A stretch of DNA of 21,775 bases from an uncultured Bacteroidales bacterium (GTDB taxonomy: Bacteria; Bacteroidota; Bacteroidia; Bacteroidales; ML635J-15), in contig CAJOEG010000002.1 in NCBI GenBank assembly GCA_905233405.1, positions 1-21,775 of the forward strand. Direction: 5' to 3'. The notes beneath the pieces were generated by a model. The model worked only from the letters and a program-made list of their open reading frames with translations. It had not been told where the DNA came from and did not search any database. Positions 1-5,836 of the stretch are shown piece by piece. Every line of letters starts with the position of its first letter. Position 1 is the first letter of the stretch. Both the position numbers and the translations under genes were made by a program.

Positions 1-98
1 TTATTGTTTCTTCCCAAAGAAACCTTCTATCTCGCTTGACTTCTATGATGATAACCAGTTGACTCTCTTTTGATTCCTTATTTCGAACTCAGGTTATT

Positions 99-1508
99 TT
101 AAAATCCGTATGATGCTCCGTCGAAGCAATGTAGGCAGAGTTTCTCGCGTGGAAGCCCCACTGCATCGCAAACGGTCTGTAATGTGTTAAACTTAAGAGT
201 GTCAACGCCCACGCGCTTACGAATCATCTCAACCATATTGGCATACTGAGTTGTGGTTTCGTCCTTGTATGCTTCGAGGTTGCGGATTTGTCCGCCTTCA
301 AGTTCCTCGATGCAACGGCGTGCGATGAGTTCCATGTCGGTCTTCGATGCCGAGAAGTTCAGGAATTCGCATCCGTGAACCAGTGGAGGACAGCTTATGC
401 GAACATGTACGCGCTTAACGCCGCAGTCGTACAACATCTTAACGTTGTCGCGGAGTTGAGTTCCACGAACTATTGAGTCGTCGCAGAAAACGGCTTCCTT
501 GCCTTCGAGAACCTTGCGGTTGGGGATAAGCTTCATCTTTGCGACAAGATTTCTTGTCTCTTGATTTACAGGCATAAAGCTACGCGACCAAGTCGGAGTA
601 TATTTTGCAACGCCACGCTTGTAAGGAATGCCGGCACCTTCGGCATAACCGAGAGCCATTCCAATGCCAGAATCTGGAATTGCAGAAACGAAATCAGCCT
701 TTATGTCGTCCTTTTGTCCCATTGCCTTGCCAAGTTTATAGCGTACTTCTTCGGCGTTGATGCCTTCGTATTCCACGCATGGGAACCCGTAGTAAATCCA
801 CAGGAACGAGCAAATCTGCATCTTGTTGTTTGGCGCGAGCATTTGTTCTATGCCGTTTGGTGTAACCTTTACTATTTCGCCCGGACCAATGAAGCGGGTG
901 GTGTTGTAGTCGAGGTTGAGGTAGCTGTGGCTTTCGGATGCAATGGCGTAGCTTGAGCCTTTGCGACCTATTGTCAATGGTGTGCGGCCATATAAGTCAC
1001 GTGCTGCGATAACACCATCGGTGGTGAGAATCAACATGCTGCAACTTCCCTTGATATGGCGGTAAACATTCTGTATGCCGTCGGTGAAGTCTTTGCCCTG
1101 AGTGATTAGCAGCGCTACGAGTTCAGTGGGATTGGTTGTGCCCATGCTCATTTCGGTAAACTGCTGGCTCATCGACAGGCATTTCTGCTCCAGTTCGGGG
1201 ATATTGTTGATTTTCGATACAGTGACTATAGCAAAACGACCAAGGTGCGAGTTCACAACTATTGGCTGTGATTCGGTGTCGCTTATTACGCCGATGCCGA
1301 GGTTACCCAGCATTTCATGTAGGTCGTCGGTGAACTTTGTCCTGAAGTAGGAGTTCTGGATGCTGTGGATGTTACGGTGGAACTTACCGCTTTCCTCTAC
1401 GGTGCTAATACCAGCACGCTTTGTTCCCATGTGGGAATGATAGTCTGTTCCGTAGAAAAGGTCTGTAATACAGGCTTCTCTCGAAACGACTCCAAATAGA
1501 CCGCTCAT
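99..1508 (-). CDS. PurF-like amidophosphoribosyltransferase paralogue lacking the catalytic N-terminal Cys
   Basis: The 469-residue length and layout match glutamine PRPP amidotransferase, the first committed enzyme of purine synthesis: an N-terminal Ntn-hydrolase glutaminase-like domain (about 1-230) and a C-terminal phosphoribosyltransferase domain (about 250-450). The PRPP loop is intact (AVFCDDSIVRGTQ, 339-351). Cys233, Cys380, Cys458 and Cys461 sit where the [4Fe-4S] ligands lie in the Bacillus-type enzyme, and the ending LCLHCFDG resembles that family. Canonical PurF begins Met-Cys-Gly, with the Cys as nucleophile once Met is removed. This protein begins MSGLFG, so the nucleophile is replaced by Ser. 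I recall similar cysteine-less copies annotated as amidophosphoribosyltransferase in Bacteroides, so this is probably a conserved paralogue rather than a decayed gene. It may use ammonia or have a regulatory role (inference). No gene symbol is given because true purF may lie elsewhere. No Shine-Dalgarno is visible before the start. An imperfect -7 box (TAATTTCG, complement of 1541-1548) lies upstream. Confidence 0.85.
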   Translation of the reverse strand: MSGLFGVVSREACITDLFYGTDYHSHMGTKRAGISTVEESGKFHRNIHSIQNSYFRTKFTDDLHEMLGNLGIGVISDTESQPIVVNSHLGRFAIVTVSKINNIPELEQKCLSMSQQFTEMSMGTTNPTELVALLITQGKDFTDGIQNVYRHIKGSCSMLILTTDGVIAARDLYGRTPLTIGRKGSSYAIASESHSYLNLDYNTTRFIGPGEIVKVTPNGIEQMLAPNNKMQICSFLWIYYGFPCVEYEGINAEEVRYKLGKAMGQKDDIKADFVSAIPDSGIGMALGYAEGAGIPYKRGVAKYTPTWSRSFMPVNQETRNLVAKMKLIPNRKVLEGKEAVFCDDSIVRGTQLRDNVKMLYDCGVKRVHVRISCPPLVHGCEFLNFSASKTDMELIARRCIEELEGGQIRNLEAYKDETTTQYANMVEMIRKRVGVDTLKFNTLQTVCDAVGLPREKLCLHCFDGASYGF

Positions 1509-1605
1509 ATAAGTTGTTTTTTAGGTTTGAAATTATGACGCGAAATTACAATAAAGATTGTAAAAATGGTTCAAAAAAATGAAAAAAATGAAGATTATCC
1601 TATGT

Positions 1606-1760
1606 TTCTGGTTTCTAAAATTCTAATTTCTTGGATGGAATATTATTGCAGGCGGTAGTTTTTGCCCCCATCATGCCATAAGGTCATTAAAGGCCTTAAT
1701 GGCCTTTAAGATGGGGGCAAAAACTACCACCTGCCTGTGTTCTATGCTTAGAAACCAGAA
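1606..1760. repeat. Nested inverted-repeat element (three concentric palindromes)
   Basis: Three nested inverted repeats occupy the gap between the chromate pair and the PurF-like gene. The outer arms are 12 bp and perfect (1606-1617 with 1749-1760, TTCTGGTTTCTA). The middle arms are 24 bp with one mismatch (1648-1671 with 1711-1734). That mismatch becomes a G-U pair in a minus-strand RNA. The inner hairpin is 11 bp with one G-T pair (1680-1690 with 1696-1706) and a 5-base loop AGGCC. No open reading frame lies inside and no T-run follows the stem on either strand, so it is not a standard intrinsic terminator. It could be a REP-like or MITE-like element that also stops or stabilises the chromate-pair transcript (inference). 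Confidence 0.75.
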
Positions 1761-1780
1761 CGGCGTAGACCTCAACGAAG

Positions 1781-2371
1781 TTAAACAACGTCCGGAATCC
1801 CATATACTAAAAAGCCAACAATCCCACTGGCTAAAATCAGCAGAATGGGGCTTTGCTTGAATTTGTATGATGCAATAAATACTCCAATGAAAATCAGTAT
1901 GCTGATTACAAACCTTAATGTAGATTCTGTAGGAGAACCAAAATTTTCAGTTGATGCAAGAAGCAATGCCGATGCAGCGATTAATCCTACCACAACCTTG
2001 CGTAAAATAAGGAAAATGTTGGCTAAAGTCGGGTTGTCCTTGTGCTTCAGAAGTACCTTTGTTACAATCAGCATCAGTAGGAAAGGAAGCAAAATCACCG
2101 AAAACGAGGCCAAAAATGCGCCAAGTATACCCATATATTCAGGATAACCCGCATTTACAACCGCCGTGTAGCCCGTGTAGGTTGCAGTGTTTATGCCCAA
2201 TGGTCCTGGTGTCGCCTGACTGATTGCAAGCACATCGGTAAATTCCTGTGAGGTCATCCATTGGTTTTCGACTACGACTTCATTTTGAATCAGGGCAACC
2301 ATAGCATAACCACCACCAAAGGTAAAGATGCCAATTTTTAGAAAAGTGTAGAAAAGTTGCCAGAAAATCAT
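1781..2371 (-). CDS. Chromate transporter (CHR) family protein, short form, second of a pair
   Basis: This 196-residue membrane protein has the hallmarks of a single CHR domain: FGGGYAM (18-24) in the first helix, TPGPLGIN (54-61), then several hydrophobic helices, with strong ones near 84-106, 119-141 and 151-190. Long CHR proteins (ChrA) fuse two such domains. Short ones occur as adjacent pairs and are thought to work together, as described for YwrA/YwrB of Bacillus subtilis. The family exports chromate by an anion-transport mechanism, but the physiological substrate in Bacteroidetes is often not chromate, so the substrate is left open. Its ATG overlaps the stop of the upstream partner by four bases (ATGA, 2368-2371 on the complement), which implies translational coupling and roughly equal amounts of both subunits. 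Confidence 0.87.
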   Translation of the reverse strand: MIFWQLFYTFLKIGIFTFGGGYAMVALIQNEVVVENQWMTSQEFTDVLAISQATPGPLGINTATYTGYTAVVNAGYPEYMGILGAFLASFSVILLPFLLMLIVTKVLLKHKDNPTLANIFLILRKVVVGLIAASALLLASTENFGSPTESTLRFVISILIFIGVFIASYKFKQSPILLILASGIVGFLVYGIPDVV

Positions 2372-2919
2372 TTCTTTGCCTCCTTCCTGCCTTTGATTTT
2401 ACCATATACAAATCCGCCAAGTCCTGCTACAAGGATTATTATCACTGGCGACACACCTAGAAGCCATATCAGCAAAGTGGCAGCTACTGGAATCCAAAAG
2501 TTGCTCCATGATATTTTTGCAGTCTTCGCCATATTGAACACTGGAGCGGCGATGAGAGCAACCACCGCAGGTCTTATGCCTTTGAAAATGCTTTCGACTA
2601 TTGGGTTGTCGCTGAACTCTCTGAAAAAGATTGCAAGCGCAAGAATTAATATTATTGGCATAAGAACATTGCCCATTATTGCTGTGAAAGCACCGACAAA
2701 ACCACGGGTGCGAAAACCTACATTTGTCGCCATGTTGACCGCAAAAACTCCCGGCATTAACTGCGCAAGCGACATGGTGTCCATAAATTCTTCCTTATTC
2801 AGCCATTTGCGTTTGTCAACTATTTCCTGCTCCATAAGCGGAATCATCGCGTAGCCGCCTCCGATGGTGAAAGCGCCTATTTTGAAGAATGTCCAGAACA
2901 GTTCGTGAAGCCGTGCCAT
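2368..2919 (-). CDS. Chromate transporter (CHR) family protein, short form, first of a pair
   Basis: This 183-residue single-CHR-domain membrane protein carries the family motifs as GGGYAMIPL (20-28) and a variant MPGVFAVN (55-62) where its partner has TPGPLGIN. A run of hydrophobic segments follows, and the end is basic and cytoplasmic-looking (GKIKGRKEAKK). It overlaps the next gene by four bases, and together the two reconstitute the two-domain layout of full-length ChrA. The two halves differ at the signature motif, which fits a heterodimer of non-equivalent subunits as in known paired short CHR proteins. The nucleoside phosphorylase ends about 100 bases upstream on the same strand, so co-transcription is possible. 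A perfect -7 box close to the start (2936-2943) suggests its own promoter. Substrate specificity cannot be read from sequence. Confidence 0.87.
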   Translation of the reverse strand: MARLHELFWTFFKIGAFTIGGGYAMIPLMEQEIVDKRKWLNKEEFMDTMSLAQLMPGVFAVNMATNVGFRTRGFVGAFTAIMGNVLMPIILILALAIFFREFSDNPIVESIFKGIRPAVVALIAAPVFNMAKTAKISWSNFWIPVAATLLIWLLGVSPVIIILVAGLGGFVYGKIKGRKEAKK

Positions 2920-2935
2920 AATTTTTTATTTGGTG

Positions 2936-2943
2936 CAAAAGTA
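2936..2943 (-). promoter_or_regulatory. Candidate Bacteroidetes -7 box for the chromate pair
   Basis: The complement reads TACTTTTG, a perfect TAnnTTTG match, 16 bases before the ATG at 2919. No TTTG was found 19-21 bases further upstream, so only half of the promoter signature is present. The implied leader would be only about ten bases. Confidence 0.4.
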
Positions 2944-3020
2944 ATGGAAATGTTTCGATGTTTGAGGCGGTTTATAATTGTTTGGAAGTTGATTATGGGG
3001 TTGAAAAAAATCAATTAGCT

Positions 3021-3899
3021 TTAATTCAGCGTCGTCAATTCTTCCAGCGTCCTTTCAATCAAATTTTCCATCAGCGGTGCTGCATCCTTTACGAAATGCT
3101 TTGCATAGCGGTTGGCAATGATGAGGCATACGGTGCCTGCATTGTGTCCGAGCAGTCGCGACAGACCGAAAATTGCCGAACTTTCCATTTCGTAGTTTGT
3201 TATGTAGCGACCATCGTAGCGGAAACTGCGGATTTTGTCGTTTATCTCGCGGTCTTGGATTTCGAGGCGAAGTTCACGTCCCTGCGGACCGTAGAATCCT
3301 GGTGCCGATATGGTTATTCCACGACGGAACTCGTTGCCGAACTTTTCAAGGAAATGCTTGGAGCCATCGACAAAGTAAGGATTTGCAAGACGTGGATTCC
3401 ACGATGTGTGCTTTATAAACTTTTCTTCCATATCCAAGTTGCAGGCTTCGTCGCGACGGCGGTAGAAGTTGAGCAACCCATCGAAACCGATAGCCGTTTC
3501 GGTAAGTAGAAATGTACCTATTTCAATATCTTCTTGCAAACCGCCCGATGTACCTATGCGAAGCAGGTTGAGGGTTCGGTGTTCGTCTTTCGGGACGCGA
3601 TGTTTCAGGTCGATGTTGGCAAGAGCATCAAGTTCGTTCATTACTATATCGATGTTGTCGGTGCCGATTCCTGTTGCCAAAACTGTAATGCGTTTGCCTT
3701 TGTATGTACCTGTGTGGGTTACGAACTCACGGTTCTGAACCTTACATTCTATGTTGTCGAAGTGCCTGGAAACCAATGCAACACGTCCAGGATCGCCAAC
3801 AAGTATCACATCGTCGGCAAGTTGTTCTGGCAAAAGGTGAAGATGGAAAATGCTGCCGTCAGCATTAACAATTAATTCTGATTCTTCTATTTGTTTCAT
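3021..3899 (-). CDS. Nucleoside phosphorylase, uridine phosphorylase-like (NP-I family)
   Basis: The product (292 residues from the chosen start) would reversibly cleave a nucleoside with phosphate to base plus ribose-1-phosphate in cytoplasmic salvage. NP-I motifs are in order: GDPGR (35-39, phosphate binding), ATGIGTDN (75-82), RIGTSGGLQ (114-122) and YEMESSAI (236-243, nucleoside-binding Glu). The MES signature and RIGT segment are closest to uridine phosphorylase, but purine specificity is not excluded. An in-frame TTG at 3926 would add nine residues. I prefer the ATG at 3899 because homologues start close to this point (a short charged run before SELI-N-DGS) and no family residues match the extension. 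A promoter with -33 and -7 boxes lies at 3956-3986. A divergent stress-protein gene starts 79 bases away. Confidence 0.88.
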   Translation of the reverse strand: MKQIEESELIVNADGSIFHLHLLPEQLADDVILVGDPGRVALVSRHFDNIECKVQNREFVTHTGTYKGKRITVLATGIGTDNIDIVMNELDALANIDLKHRVPKDEHRTLNLLRIGTSGGLQEDIEIGTFLLTETAIGFDGLLNFYRRRDEACNLDMEEKFIKHTSWNPRLANPYFVDGSKHFLEKFGNEFRRGITISAPGFYGPQGRELRLEIQDREINDKIRSFRYDGRYITNYEMESSAIFGLSRLLGHNAGTVCLIIANRYAKHFVKDAAPLMENLIERTLEELTTLN

Positions 3900-3922
3900 T
3901 TCCGAAAAAAGTTGTATTTTTG
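3890..3922 (+). promoter_or_regulatory. Bacteroidetes-type promoter for the stress protein/prohibitin unit
   Basis: TTTG at 3890-3893 and TATTTTTG at 3915-3922 match the -33 and -7 boxes, with a 21-base spacer. Transcription would start near 3929, giving a leader of about 50 bases before the ATG at 3979. The -33 box lies inside the first codons of the divergent phosphorylase gene. Confidence 0.55.
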
Positions 3923-3955
3923 TCAAGATGTAAAATTACATAATTTTTGTAAAAA

Positions 3956-3986
3956 CAAATATAAGCAACTGCTTTTTTATGTCAAA
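3956..3986 (-). promoter_or_regulatory. Bacteroidetes-type promoter for the nucleoside phosphorylase
   Basis: On the complement, TTTG (3983-3986) and TATATTTG (3956-3963) are separated by 19 bases, a full consensus match. Transcription would start near 3949, leaving a leader of about 50 bases before the ATG at 3899. The -33 box overlaps the first codons of the stress-protein gene on the other strand. Confidence 0.6.
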
Positions 3987-4809
3987 GAATGTGATACTTG
4001 TGCCGACGAATTTTTCGAGCAGGGCCAACATAGCCTACCGGCAGAGCATAAACTTTGCCGAGCGCACCAACGGTGATGTGTATCTGCTTCATGTTATCCC
4101 GCAGAAAGCCAAGCAGGAAAACCTTGACCTTGAAATAGATGCGATGCACAATCAGGTGCTTAATCTCGTTGACGACTGCGATGCTAATCTGCGGCGTAGA
4201 ATCCACACGAGAATAGAATATGGTCCGGTAAATTCAACTATAGTAAAGGTGGAGAAGGAGTTGAAGCCCGATTTTATGTTCATTGGCAGCGATGCAGCCC
4301 GCAACGACCACAACCGTTCAATTACGCTGAAACTTATCGACAAGATTTCGTGCCCGATGGTGGTGTTTGCAGGGCGTTTCGACAAGGTCGGCTGCGAAAA
4401 GATTGTCCTGCCGGTTGACTTGACAAAGGAAACCAAGCAGAAGGTTGATCTTACGCAGAAAATCGCAAGAATTTATGGTTCAAAGGTTTATGTGGTTTCG
4501 GCAAATAGTTCGAGCGATGAGGCTACTTTGCAGCAACTCAACAAGCGCATAGCCGATGTGAAGGCTATTTTCGACAAGTTGAAGATTGAATGTGAAACTA
4601 GAATTTTAAAGACAGAACAAGGTACTGAGTCTATGGCAAATGCCGTGAACGACTTTGCCGACGACATCGAAGCCAGCGCTGTCGTGATAATGACCCGTCA
4701 GGAGACAAAACTTCAGAAGTTCTTTGTCGGAAGCATGGCAACCAAACTTATCAAGAAGGCTAATGTCCCGATAGTGTGTGTTAGTCCTAAAGAATTGAAT
4801 AACAAATAA
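3979..4809 (+). CDS. Tandem universal stress protein (UspA family)
   Basis: Two Usp domains are fused in 276 residues: domain 1 about 1-132 (starts KNVILVPTNFSSRANIAYRQS) and domain 2 about 138-272 (starts CEKIVLPVDLTKETKQKVD, ends VGSMATKLIKKANVPIVCVSP). Both have the alternating strand/helix pattern of the family. ATP-binding members carry a G-2x-G-9x-G(S/T) motif. Here domain 1 has IGSDAARND and domain 2 has MTRQETKLQKFFVGS, so the glycine motif is incomplete in both, and nucleotide binding is doubtful (inference). These are soluble proteins that usually accumulate under starvation or stress. The membrane-anchored prohibitin-like gene begins only 15 bases after the stop, so the two are almost certainly co-transcribed from the promoter at 3890-3922. 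Confidence 0.88.
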   Translation: MSKNVILVPTNFSSRANIAYRQSINFAERTNGDVYLLHVIPQKAKQENLDLEIDAMHNQVLNLVDDCDANLRRRIHTRIEYGPVNSTIVKVEKELKPDFMFIGSDAARNDHNRSITLKLIDKISCPMVVFAGRFDKVGCEKIVLPVDLTKETKQKVDLTQKIARIYGSKVYVVSANSSSDEATLQQLNKRIADVKAIFDKLKIECETRILKTEQGTESMANAVNDFADDIEASAVVIMTRQETKLQKFFVGSMATKLIKKANVPIVCVSPKELNNK

Positions 4810-4824
4810 TTAAAAATAAATTTT

Positions 4825-5634
4825 ATGAAGAAGTACAAAGGTATCATCATTTCGGCGGCTGTATGCATAATACTGCTGATAATTTTTGGAAGTTCGATGT
4901 TCTATATCGTCAATCCGGGCGAAAGGGCGATTGTTTTCCGTCCGTTCGGTTCTGGCTTGGACACGACAAATATCTATAATCCGGGATTCAATGTGGTTGC
5001 TCCGTGGAATGACTTTATCATCTACAACGTGAAGGAACGTAAGACCGAGGAAACCCTTGATGTCCTCGACAAAAACGGTCTTTCAATCAACGTTGAGATT
5101 TCGGTGCGTTTCAACCCGATTCCAAACAAACTTCCGATTCTTCACCAGCAATTTGGCGAGGACTATGTAAACCAACTCATTATTCCCGAAGTGCGTTCTA
5201 CTGTACGTCAGGTGATGGGTAACTTTACGGCAGAGGAAATCTATTCTACGCGCCGTGCCGAAGTTGAGCAGCAGATTGTTGATATGACAACCAAGAAGTT
5301 GAAGGACAACTCGGTGGAAACCAAGGCGGTTCTTATCCGTTCTATCAACTTGCCACCGCAAATCAAGAATGCAATTGAGAACAAGTTGCAGCAGGAACAG
5401 GAGGCTCTTGCTTATCAGTTCAAACTTGAAAAGGAAAAGCAGGAAGCCGACCGTAAGCGTATCGAAGCAGAAGGTGAAGCCAAGGCAAACAACATCATCA
5501 ACCAGAGCCTTACGCCTAACCTGTTGAAAATGCGTGGTATAGAGGCAACCTTAAAGTTGGCTAACTCGCAGAACGCCAAGACTGTGGTTATTGGTTCGGG
5601 TAGCGATGGTATGCCGCTGATATTGGGCAACTAA
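4825..5634 (+). CDS. Prohibitin/SPFH (Band 7) domain membrane protein
   Basis: The 269-residue protein has a short basic N-terminus, one transmembrane helix (about 6-28), then the SPFH domain. The characteristic NPGERAIVFRPFGSG opening is at 30-44 and the VRSTVRQVMGNFTAEEIYSTRR stretch at 123-144. IRSINLPPQIKNAIENKLQQEQEA (171-194) leads into a charged coiled coil (about 185-225, rich in E, K, Q and A). This is the usual prohibitin layout. Such proteins oligomerise into ring-like scaffolds in the membrane and are linked to protein quality control and membrane microdomains. No NfeD-type or FtsH-type partner gene is adjacent. The only operon neighbour is the tandem Usp gene upstream, which suggests a joint envelope or stress role (inference). 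A likely terminator follows directly. Confidence 0.9.
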   Translation: MKKYKGIIISAAVCIILLIIFGSSMFYIVNPGERAIVFRPFGSGLDTTNIYNPGFNVVAPWNDFIIYNVKERKTEETLDVLDKNGLSINVEISVRFNPIPNKLPILHQQFGEDYVNQLIIPEVRSTVRQVMGNFTAEEIYSTRRAEVEQQIVDMTTKKLKDNSVETKAVLIRSINLPPQIKNAIENKLQQEQEALAYQFKLEKEKQEADRKRIEAEGEAKANNIINQSLTPNLLKMRGIEATLKLANSQNAKTVVIGSGSDGMPLILGN

Positions 5635-5655
5635 AAAACGATGCTCGATTTTTTT
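5633..5655 (+). terminator. Probable weak intrinsic terminator after the SPFH gene
   Basis: An A-tract followed by CGA-TGC-TCG and a bulged A leads into seven Ts (5649-5655). The A-tract pairs with the T-run to extend the 3-bp core stem. The core is short, so termination may be inefficient. Confidence 0.45.
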
Positions 5656-5690
5656 CAATTGACAATGGATAATTGATAATTGAAAATTAA
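5656..5690. repeat. AT-rich quasi-palindromic TGATAATTGA-type tract
   Basis: Overlapping units such as CAATTGACAATGG, ATAATTGATAATTG and AAAATTAA make an imperfect palindromic tract between the terminator and the dispersed repeat. I assign no coding or regulatory function to it. It could be a decayed repeat. Confidence 0.4.
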
Positions 5691-5716
5691 CCGGCTGACG
5701 CTCAGGGATCGAAAAA

Positions 5717-5772
5717 TCTCCGCCCACTGCGGCGTGCTGAGCTTGTCGAAGTAAGCGTAGCCGAAGTGAAGG
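5717..5772. repeat. Dispersed intergenic repeat, copy 1
   Basis: It contains TCTCCGCCCACTG (5717-5729), CTGAGCTTGTCGAAGT (5737-5752) and CCGAAGTGAAGG (5761-5772). The same blocks recur, in nearly the same order, at 17180-17247 after the giant gene. Here the second, inverted arm is missing. From memory, CTTCGACAAGCTCAG-type palindromes are common intergenic repeats in many bacterial genomes. Confidence 0.7.
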
Positions 5773-5836
5773 ATGGATGGCACAAAGAATTGATGATTGG
5801 TAGAATGCTCATTTTTATGTAGCGATTTCTTTAAAA

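Noticed and set aside
1..45. Minus-strand reading ending at base 1 with K-S-S-E-I-E-G-F-F-G-K-K-Q and a stop
   Set aside because: An in-frame stop lies at 43-45 and no start codon is present, so it is not a gene. The 7-bp hairpin at 6-23 has no T-run and is too weak to call a terminator.
561..956. 131-codon plus-strand frame opposite the PurF-like gene
   Set aside because: It is a shadow of the real gene on the other strand, with no family resemblance and no start signals.
2357..2854. 165-codon plus-strand frame opposite the chromate pair
   Set aside because: It is antisense to two well-supported membrane genes. Its residues mirror their complement and show no domain.
2958..3509. 183-codon plus-strand frame opposite the phosphorylase
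   Set aside because: It overlaps conserved NP-I motifs on the other strand and has no recognisable domain, so it is a shadow frame.
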